In this document: in pieces, positions 1 through 5,298 of the stretch
Position numbering within the stretch: the first letter of the stretch is position 1
Layout: every line of letters begins with the position of its first letter
DNA from: Thermoleophilia bacterium
GTDB lineage: Bacteria; Actinomycetota; Thermoleophilia; Gaiellales; Gaiellaceae
Direction: 5' to 3'
Length of the DNA: 5,298 bases
Assembly: GCA_025935275.1 (NCBI GenBank)
Contig: JAICVP010000150.1
Coordinates: 1 to 5,298 of the forward strand
Made by a program: the position numbers and the translations under genes
The notes under the pieces: model-generated
Told to the model about the DNA's origin: nothing
Databases searched by the model: none
The model's input: only the letters and a program-made list of their open reading frames with translations

Positions 1-1
1 C

Positions 2-187
2 GCCATCGAGACGCAGAACGGCGACGCGAATCCCGCCGAGGTGGCGGTCGAGTGGGGCGTGCGGCAGCTCGGCAAGAAGATCTCCGTCCGCACGCGCTCG
101 GGTGTGACGAAGGACATCACGGGCGACTACTTCCCGGCCTACGACGAGGACGGCGGTCTCCTCGTCGCGCTGATCCCGAAGACCTAG
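2..187 (+). CDS. C-terminal fragment of an unidentified protein, possibly with an SH3-like end domain
   Basis: This frame is open from the left edge and ends in TAG at 185-187, giving the last 61 residues of a gene whose start lies outside the window. The fragment is hydrophilic, with no membrane segment or cysteine. From about residue 23 it reads as short alternating beta strands: LGKKISVRTRSG, then DITGDYF, then DEDGGLLVAL. This 'LG-x-x-V-x-V-x-x-x-x-G ... DEDG-x-LLV' layout resembles the small SH3-like C-terminal domain of biotin-protein ligases (BirA). The match is short and comes from pattern memory only, so the product is left unnamed. Codon use is GC-rich like its neighbours. It runs towards nth, and the two stop codons are 4 bp apart, so it is not part of the repair operon. 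Confidence 0.6.
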   Translation, partial: AIETQNGDANPAEVAVEWGVRQLGKKISVRTRSGVTKDITGDYFPAYDEDGGLLVALIPKT

Positions 188-191
188 AAAC

Positions 192-860
192 TCAGACGCG
201 ACTCGACGGGCAGAGCGCATTCACGACGCACTGCTCGCACCGTGGAGCCCGCGCGATGCAGACACGGCGGCCGTGCCAGATCAGGAGGTGCGGGAGCCGG
301 GCCCAGTCCTCCCTCGGCACGAGGCGCATGAGGTCGCGCTCGATCTTGACCGGATCGTCCTGTCGGGAGAAGCCGAGCCGCTGCGACAGCCGGCGCACAT
401 GCGTGTCGACGACGATTCCCTGCGTCGCGCCCCGCTCGGCGGCCACGACGTTCGCCGTCTTCCGCCCGACTCCGGGCAGACGGACGAGCTCCTCGATCCG
501 TGTCGGCACTTCGCCGTCGTACTCCTCGATGAGCACCTTCATCGCTCCCCGGAGGTTCCTCGCCTTCTGGCGGAAGGTCCCGGTCGGCCGCAGGTCGGCT
601 TCGAGCTCTTCCGGCGGGACCGCCAGGTAGTCCTCCGGCCGCTCGTACTTGCGGAAGAGCTGCTCGGTAACGCGGTTCACGGTCACGTCCGTCGTCTGCG
701 CGGAGAGGAGCACCGAGATCAGGAGCTCGACGTCGTTCCGGAAGCGAAGGGCGATGACTGCATCGGGGTGAGCCGCCGCCAGGCGCTCGATCACCGGCCG
801 GATGCGCTCCCGCTTCGGCCCGACGCGCTTTCTCGCCTCGTGGACGTAGCTGCGATGCAC
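192..860 (-). CDS. nth: Endonuclease III (DNA glycosylase/AP lyase, base excision repair)
   Basis: A 222-residue protein, close to the usual length of the family. Endonuclease III removes oxidised pyrimidines from DNA and cuts the resulting abasic site by beta-elimination. Visible family marks are LLSAQTTDVTVN (51-62), the helix-hairpin-helix LPGVGRKTANVV (128-139) with catalytic lysine K134, and VVDTHVRR (150-157) with catalytic aspartate D152. The 4Fe-4S cysteines are C201, C208, C211 and C217, spaced C-x6-C-x2-C-x5-C exactly as in the family. The K-to-D distance (18) and the D-to-first-Cys distance (49) equal those I recall for the E. coli enzyme. The chosen start is GTG at 860-858, directly after the TAA of the helicase gene. 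It adds a basic N-terminus about 14 residues longer than E. coli Nth, and no clear Shine-Dalgarno precedes it, so re-initiation after the upstream stop is likely. An internal GTG at 794-792 has a GGGAG upstream but would cut into the first core helix. Function is highly secure; the exact start is less so. Confidence 0.97.
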   Translation of the reverse strand: MHRSYVHEARKRVGPKRERIRPVIERLAAAHPDAVIALRFRNDVELLISVLLSAQTTDVTVNRVTEQLFRKYERPEDYLAVPPEELEADLRPTGTFRQKARNLRGAMKVLIEEYDGEVPTRIEELVRLPGVGRKTANVVAAERGATQGIVVDTHVRRLSQRLGFSRQDDPVKIERDLMRLVPREDWARLPHLLIWHGRRVCIARAPRCEQCVVNALCPSSRV

Positions 861-863
861 TTA
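858..863 (-). promoter_or_regulatory. TAAGTG stop-start junction coupling nth to the helicase gene
   Basis: On the minus strand the helicase stop TAA (863-861) is followed with no spacer by GTG (860-858), the best start for nth. No purine-rich ribosome site is visible in the preceding 20 bases, so nth is likely translated by ribosomes finishing the helicase gene. A weaker internal GTG at 794-792 is the only other nearby candidate noticed. Confidence 0.6.
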
Positions 864-3800
864 GGCCGGCGCCGCGAAAGCGGGATCCGCCTCGAGCAGC
901 CGCGGGCCCGCACAGACGACGTCGAGAGCCGGGCAGCCGGCACAGGCGAACTCGCTCGGAGTTGGACGGAAGTCGCCGTCGTGGATGGCCGCGATCGCCG
1001 CGCTGAGCTCGGCCTCGAGGGTCGGCACCTCGTCGCGGGCGAAGGTCCGACACACGGGATTCTCAGGCTGTTCGAGGAAGACGTACGCGACCTCGACCTC
1101 GTCGGCGCCCGCGCGGAACGCGGCGAGGGCGTAGACGAGGCGCTGCAGCGAATAGTCATCTTCGAGCGCTTCCTCGGGGGTGAGATCCTCGAGGCGGTTC
1201 GTCTTGTAGTCGACGACAAGGGCGCGGCCGTCGGCGAGGCGGAACAGGTCGAAGCGACCGTGCAGCAGAACGCCGTCGTGCGCGAACGCGAACGGAAGCT
1301 CGGGCTGCGGCGCGACGCCGTCCCGCAACTCGGCCGCGAGCGGCGAGGCGTGCCAGGCGTCCACCAGCGAGGAGACACGCCCGAGGTCTTCGGGAGTGGC
1401 AGCCGGATACCGGCCGAGCACGAGGTCGCCGGTCTCTGCCCCGGGAAGGCCGTGCTCGAGCGCAACGTGCACCGCGTCGCCGATCTCGGTCGCCGCCAGG
1501 CCTTCCACGCCGGCGACGAATCCACCCGGCTCGGCCGACCGAAGCCCGACGAGGCGCTCGGCGTAGAAGCGGTACGAGCAGCGCCCGTACAGGGCGAGGG
1601 CGCTGTACGAGAGGCTGCGCAGCCGGAAGGCCGGCGGGTCGGGGATGGGCGCCAGCGGAGGAAGCTCCGGCGCGGCGCGCGTCATCGCGCCTTCGACCGC
1701 GGCGAAGAGCTCGAGCTGGGCGACGGGGGCCTCCTCCGCCTCTGCGATGCCGTCCTCGCGGCGGTCGACGCGGAGGAGGACGCGCGCGCCCTCCCGTTCG
1801 AGCTCCACGGGCTGGCCCGATTCGAGGTCGGCCTCGAGACGGTCGAGAATCCAGCGGATCGGTGCCTTCGCGTCCCGCGTCGAGGTCGGATCGACGGCTC
1901 CGGAAACGATCAGGCGGTCGATGGCCCTCGTCATCGCGACGTAGTAGAGGCGGCGCGTCTCGGCCTCGTCGGCGGCGCGCTCGGCCGCACGAAGCTCGTC
2001 GAAGCCCGAAGCGGCGTGCCGCTTCCCCGTGGTGGGATCGACGACCTTGAAGCCCACCCGGCCGTCGGGCAGGCACAGGATCTCGTCCCGCGCGGCGTGC
2101 TCGGGGTTGCGGCCCGCATCGGCGACCACGACGACCTTGAACTCGAGCCCTTTCGCCGAGTGGATGGTGAGTAGTCGGACCGCGTCGCCACCCTCTTCCT
2201 CCGCGACGGCCTCGCCTTCGCGCGCGCCGGCCGCCTCCTGATCGGCGACGAAGGCGAGAAAGCCCTCGATGTCGGGGCCCCGCAGCTCTTCGTAGGAGCG
2301 TGCAAGCCGTGCGAGTTTTCGGAGGTTCGCGTAGCGGCGGCGGCCGTCCCAGCGGGCGAGCACGGCGAGGTCGTAGTCGTGCTCGGAGACGATGCGCTCG
2401 CAAAGGCGCTCGAGGCCCGAGGTCGCGGCCGCGCGAACGAGGCGGTCGTAACGCTGGCGGAAGGCCTCGAACAGGCGCCGGTCGCGCGGACCGAGCTCCG
2501 CCGGCAGCTCGCGCTCCATCCCGCTGAAGAGCGGGCGCTTGCCGGCCGCGCGCCGCAGCAGGTAGAGCGCGTCGTTCGAGACCCCGACGAAGGGCGAGGC
2601 GAGGACGCTCACCAGGGCCTCGTCGTCGTACCGGTTGAGGACGAGCCGGAGGTACATGGTCAGATCGCCGACCTGCTGCTGTCCGAAGTAGCCACGTCCG
2701 GCTGCCCGGTAGGTGGGCAGGCCCTCGACCCGCAGCGCCTCCTCATAGCGCTCCGCATCCGTTCCCGCGGCGAAGAGGAGGACGATGTCCCCCGGCGCAG
2801 CCTGGCCGGAGTCCACCAGCTCGCGCACCCGGCGAGCCACGTGCCGGGCCTCGGCGATGCGCCAGTGCGTGTCCCCCTCGCGATAGCTCGCCTTGTCCGT
2901 CACGAGGAGCTCCACTGCGGGTCCGAAGATCGGGTCCGGGAAGCGGCCGGCCGCGACGAGCGGCTCGTACTCCGTCCCGAATTCGGCTCCGAAGAGGTGG
3001 TTGACGACGTCCAGCACCTCCGGCCGGGAGCGGTAGTTCTCGGTCAGCGGTAGCACGCCCGCGCTCGCGGCCCGGCGCTCCCGAAAGACCTCGACGTCCG
3101 CGTGGCGGAAGCGGTAGATGGACTGGAACTCGTCGCCGACGAAGAAGACCTCGTCGCCCGCGACCAGGTCGACGAGCTCGCACTGGAGCCGGTTGGTGTC
3201 CTGAAACTCGTCCACGAGGATCGAGCGGAAGCGCCAGCGCGCGTCCTCGCGCACTTTCTCATTCAGCTGCAGGAGCTCACGAGCCTTCAGCTGGAGATCC
3301 TCGAAGTCGAGCGCGGACTCACGGGCTTTCGCCTCGCCGTAGGCGGCGTCGAAGTCGCGGAGCAGCTCCTCGAGCAGCGTGCGGTCGCGTGCCGCGATCT
3401 CGTCCAGAGCGGCCTGCTCGACCGCCGCCAGCGCCTCGCCGAAAGACGCGAAGCGCTCGCGCTCCTCCCCGCCCACACGAAGGTCGGAGAGATCGAGCAG
3501 ATCCTCGGCGGCCGGGACGGGGTCGACGAGCTGCAGCGCGTCTTCGACCTGGGCGCGGCCCGGCAGCGTCTCCTCGGTCACGTTCAGCGTGATCTGGGCA
3601 ACCTCTCGCAGCTCGACGACGCGCTCGGCCAGCGACGAGACGGGCTCGCCGGGAAGCTCGAGCGGGCGGCCCGCGGAACGGAGGCGATCCTGCACGCTCG
3701 TGAGCATCCCGCGGAGCCCTTCCGCTCCGTACGTGGCGAGGAGGCGCACGCGTTCGGGCGGGCCGGCCTCGACGTACCGGGCAAGAGCTTCGGCGAACGC

Positions 3801-4181
3801 TTCGGAGCGGAGCACCGCGGACTGGCTCTCGTCCAAGACACGGAAGCGCGGGTCGAGACCGGCTTCGAAGGGATGGGCGCGCAGCAGCCGGTGGCAGAAG
3901 CCGTGGATCGTCGAGATCCAGCCGCCGTCGAGGTCGCGCGCCAGGTCGTGCCGCTCCACCTCCACGAGCCGCTCGCGGATGCGCGTGCGTAGCTCGCCCG
4001 CCGCCCGCTCCGTGTAGGTGATGACGAGGACGTTGTCGATGCCGAGCCCGCGCTCGCAGACGGCCTTCACGAACCGCTCGACGAGCACGGTCGTCTTCCC
4101 CGTCCCGGCGCCGGCCGAGACGAAGACGACGCCGGGCTCTTCGATCGCCGCCACCTGCTGATCGGAAGGCGTCGTCCTCAT
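861..4181 (-). CDS. addA: AddA/RecB-like UvrD-family helicase with C-terminal RecB-type nuclease
   Basis: An 1106-residue superfamily 1A helicase-nuclease, slightly shorter than typical AddA (about 1200). It is expected to unwind and degrade broken DNA ends ahead of RecA-dependent recombination. Helicase motifs are intact: Q-motif TPSDQQ (4-9), Walker A SAGAGTGKT (22-30, K29), Ia TYTERAAGEL (55-64), the AddA/RecB signature ISTIHGFC (89-96), Walker B LVDEFQDTN (322-330), III VGDEFQSIYRFR (348-359), IV ENYRS (381-385), V TIHSAKGLEF (672-681) and VI RRLYYVAMTRA (743-753). An acidic loop (651-667) precedes motif V, and a linker (about 761-855) contains QLELF (822-826). The nuclease domain (about 856-1092) has H905, E961, D978 (GRFDLF), D991 and K993 (VVDYKT) and Q1013-x3-Y1017. 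C868, C1080, C1083 and C1090 could hold an Fe-S cluster. ATG at 4181-4179 is chosen because it overlaps the previous stop as ATGA and the Q-motif follows at once. The open frame further upstream to 5006 is antisense to no motif and lies inside the previous gene. AdnB-type naming is the main alternative; YRFR and STIHGFC favour AddA. Confidence 0.92.
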   Translation of the reverse strand: MRTTPSDQQVAAIEEPGVVFVSAGAGTGKTTVLVERFVKAVCERGLGIDNVLVITYTERAAGELRTRIRERLVEVERHDLARDLDGGWISTIHGFCHRLLRAHPFEAGLDPRFRVLDESQSAVLRSEAFAEALARYVEAGPPERVRLLATYGAEGLRGMLTSVQDRLRSAGRPLELPGEPVSSLAERVVELREVAQITLNVTEETLPGRAQVEDALQLVDPVPAAEDLLDLSDLRVGGEERERFASFGEALAAVEQAALDEIAARDRTLLEELLRDFDAAYGEAKARESALDFEDLQLKARELLQLNEKVREDARWRFRSILVDEFQDTNRLQCELVDLVAGDEVFFVGDEFQSIYRFRHADVEVFRERRAASAGVLPLTENYRSRPEVLDVVNHLFGAEFGTEYEPLVAAGRFPDPIFGPAVELLVTDKASYREGDTHWRIAEARHVARRVRELVDSGQAAPGDIVLLFAAGTDAERYEEALRVEGLPTYRAAGRGYFGQQQVGDLTMYLRLVLNRYDDEALVSVLASPFVGVSNDALYLLRRAAGKRPLFSGMERELPAELGPRDRRLFEAFRQRYDRLVRAAATSGLERLCERIVSEHDYDLAVLARWDGRRRYANLRKLARLARSYEELRGPDIEGFLAFVADQEAAGAREGEAVAEEEGGDAVRLLTIHSAKGLEFKVVVVADAGRNPEHAARDEILCLPDGRVGFKVVDPTTGKRHAASGFDELRAAERAADEAETRRLYYVAMTRAIDRLIVSGAVDPTSTRDAKAPIRWILDRLEADLESGQPVELEREGARVLLRVDRREDGIAEAEEAPVAQLELFAAVEGAMTRAAPELPPLAPIPDPPAFRLRSLSYSALALYGRCSYRFYAERLVGLRSAEPGGFVAGVEGLAATEIGDAVHVALEHGLPGAETGDLVLGRYPAATPEDLGRVSSLVDAWHASPLAAELRDGVAPQPELPFAFAHDGVLLHGRFDLFRLADGRALVVDYKTNRLEDLTPEEALEDDYSLQRLVYALAAFRAGADEVEVAYVFLEQPENPVCRTFARDEVPTLEAELSAAIAAIHDGDFRPTPSEFACAGCPALDVVCAGPRLLEADPAFAAPA
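1704..1718 (-). other. Candidate beta sliding-clamp binding peptide (QLELF) in the AddA-like protein
   Basis: Codons CAG CTC GAG CTC TTC encode residues 822-826, QLELF. This fits the established bacterial clamp-binding consensus QL(S/D)LF apart from Glu at the variable third position. It lies in the proline-, alanine- and acid-rich linker between the last helicase motif (ends about 753) and the nuclease domain (starts about 856), an exposed place where such peptides can work. A five-residue match can arise by chance, so function is hypothetical. Confidence 0.4.
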
Positions 4182-4195
4182 GAGTGTCTGACCCT
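4178..4195 (-). promoter_or_regulatory. ATGA stop/start overlap with weak Shine-Dalgarno before the AddA-like gene
   Basis: The AddA-like ATG (4181-4179) and the TGA of the AddB-like gene (4180-4178) share the bases ATGA. An AGGG (4195-4192 on the minus strand) sits 10 nt before the ATG, a little farther than optimal. The overlap implies translational coupling, which would help keep two complex subunits in balanced amounts. The coupling is inferred from layout. Confidence 0.75.
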
Positions 4196-5298
4196 GCACA
4201 TCGTCCAGAGGGAGCACCAGCGCGGGCACTCCCCTCCCCGCGGATCGGTGCGAACGTCCCCCGCGTGGACGCGGTCGACCGCCTTTCGTGCGCGGCCCTG
4301 CGCCTCGTCGACCTGATGCCAGAACCCGTCCTCGGAGAGGTAGTCCGGCCGCTTCAGGCCTGGAACCGCGTCCTCGCGGGCATCGGCGCGGATGAGGCCG
4401 CGGGCCTCCCTCGTCCCGGTGAGACCGCGGTACAGGCCGCCGAGCGGCTCGACCCCGACGAGGTCTCGGAGGGCGAGGATGTAGAGCGGGACCTGGAGCT
4501 TCTCCTCGGTGTCGATGTCGCGAGCGCTGTAGGCGCGGCCGAGCTTGTAGTCCTGGACGATGCCGCGGGCGCTGAACGGGTCGACGTCGATCCGGTCGAT
4601 CTTCCCCGAGACCGTGAAGCCGCCGAGCTCGAGGCCCCGCTGGAGCTCGACGGGCGCCGAGCTCGTGCCGAAGCCCACCTCGAACCGGCGCGGGACGAGC
4701 GGGAGGCCGAGCTCGAGCTCCTGCTTGACGAAATGCTCGAGGTCGCGCGCGAGGGTTTCCTGGAGCTCGAGCCGCTCCAGGTCGGAGAGGTCGAGCCGAA
4801 CGCCGCCGGCGATCGCCTCCGCAAGGCATTCGCGGAGGAAGACCAGCGCCTCGTCCAGCCGGTCGGCCTCCACGGCGTCCGTGCCGAGTCGCTTCGGCAG
4901 CCCGCTGTAGAAGCGATACAGGGTCTGGTGGGCGATGCCTCCGCGTACGCGCGCGTCGAGCACGGCGTCGATCTCTTTCGGGGCGATCACACGCTCGAAG
5001 AACCACATCGACGAGCAGTCGAGGAAGCGTTCGAGCTCCGTGACCGAGAAACGCGCGCGCTGGGCGAGCTCCTCCAGGACCAGCGGGTGCGCGAGCACCG
5101 TCTGGCGCTCGAACGCGGCCAGGGCGCGCTCGATCCTTCGCTCCCAGCCGTTGGCCAGTGCCAGGGCCCGGGCCTCATCCTCGTCCGTAGAGGCGATTGC
5201 CGCGGCCGCGCGGAGCCGCTCCCGCTCGGTCGGCCCTCGCTCGAGCTCCCACGAGAGGCTCGAGAGCGGACGCTTCTTGGTGGCGAGTGCCACATCCG
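4178..5298 (-). CDS. AddB-like RecB-family PD-(D/E)XK nuclease subunit, 5'-truncated by window edge
   Basis: The frame is open through the right edge, so this is the C-terminal 372 codons of a longer gene; the GTG at 5293-5291 (residue 1 here) is probably internal. From residue 82 there is a RecB/AddB-type nuclease domain. FSVTELERFLDC gives the first cluster cysteine, C93. Next come GGIAHQTLYRF (H122), FEVGF (E205), SGKIDRID (D233) and VQDYK (D248, K250), then Q267-x3-Y271. The last cysteines are C356, C360 and C366 in ECPRWCSLWTMC. All catalytic positions are present, so the nuclease is probably active, cutting one strand while the AddA-like partner cuts the other. Residues 1-80 are helical and charged. 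The position directly 5' of the AddA-like gene, with a 4-bp overlap, matches the addB-addA order. Any helicase-like N-terminal region, active or degenerate, is outside the window, so whether this is true AddB or another RecB-type partner cannot be decided here. No symbol is assigned. Confidence 0.88.
   Translation of the reverse strand, partial: DVALATKKRPLSSLSWELERGPTERERLRAAAAIASTDEDEARALALANGWERRIERALAAFERQTVLAHPLVLEELAQRARFSVTELERFLDCSSMWFFERVIAPKEIDAVLDARVRGGIAHQTLYRFYSGLPKRLGTDAVEADRLDEALVFLRECLAEAIAGGVRLDLSDLERLELQETLARDLEHFVKQELELGLPLVPRRFEVGFGTSSAPVELQRGLELGGFTVSGKIDRIDVDPFSARGIVQDYKLGRAYSARDIDTEEKLQVPLYILALRDLVGVEPLGGLYRGLTGTREARGLIRADAREDAVPGLKRPDYLSEDGFWHQVDEAQGRARKAVDRVHAGDVRTDPRGGECPRWCSLWTMCRVRHS

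Noticed and set aside
52..630. Plus-strand frame beginning inside the left-edge gene
   Set aside because: The frame starting at position 2 gives a natural protein ending at 187, while this one yields basic low-complexity sequence and runs antisense to nth.
184..1053. Minus-strand open frame of 289 codons overlapping nth and the end of the helicase gene
   Set aside because: It is out of frame with both proteins, Arg/Gly/Pro-rich, and shows no domain.
273..2174. Long plus-strand open frame of 633 codons opposite nth and the helicase gene
   Set aside because: It is antisense to two genes with complete catalytic motif sets, its translation is charged low-complexity sequence with no recognisable domain, and long antisense frames are expected in GC-rich coding DNA.
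2181..2231. Acid-rich low-complexity stretch (residues 651-667) before motif V of the AddA-like protein
   Set aside because: Variable loops are common at this point in UvrD-family helicases, so it does not merit a separate finding.
3102..3992. Plus-strand open frame of 296 codons with a protein-like composition
   Set aside because: It is a mirror of the helicase coding frame; it lacks its own motifs and start context, and it crosses Walker B and motif III codons on the opposite strand.
4182..5006. N-terminal extension of the helicase frame by 275 codons
   Set aside because: It overlaps the AddB-like nuclease in another frame, reads as Arg/Pro/Ala-rich filler, and a well-placed ATG in an ATGA overlap sits right before the Q-motif.
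4178..5298. Possible antiphage defence system (helicase plus nuclease pair)
   Set aside because: Intact AddA/AddB-like architecture, addB-addA gene order and co-location with nth point to housekeeping recombination repair; no defence-specific module or mobile-element signature is visible.

Overview
The window is strongly GC-rich, with G or C at most third codon positions. It holds four genes and almost no non-coding DNA. Codon use, and proteins of the AddA/RecB and Nth type, suggest a high-GC bacterium, most likely an actinobacterium (possibly Thermoleophilia-like). That placement is inference from composition and motif flavour, not from a phylogenetic marker.

Layout: positions 2-187 (+) are the last 61 codons of a gene that enters from the left and is not securely identified. 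It meets the rest of the window tail to tail across only 4 bp. Everything else, 192-5298, is one tightly packed minus-strand operon read right to left. Its order is the C-terminal part of a RecB-family PD-(D/E)XK nuclease subunit (AddB-like, 5' end outside the window), then a complete 1106-residue AddA-like helicase-nuclease, then endonuclease III (nth). The first two genes overlap by an ATGA. The helicase stop codon abuts the nth start codon (TAAGTG). No promoter, terminator, RNA gene, mobile element, repeat array or CRISPR was seen, and no gene-free stretch exceeds 4 bp.

Function: the first two minus-strand genes look like the two subunits of a RecBCD/AddAB-class end-resection machine, which unwinds and trims double-strand breaks before RecA loading. 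Both keep intact nuclease catalytic residues. Both also carry four cysteines placed to hold an Fe-S cluster, whereas in the best known AddAB enzyme only AddB has the cluster. The third gene is a base-excision repair glycosylase/AP lyase, also with an Fe-S cluster. The operon therefore joins break resection with oxidised-base repair, and all three proteins appear to be Fe-S enzymes. A QLELF peptide in the linker between the helicase and nuclease of the AddA-like protein matches the bacterial sliding-clamp-binding consensus. This is the most specific new hypothesis in an otherwise ordinary chromosomal repair locus.
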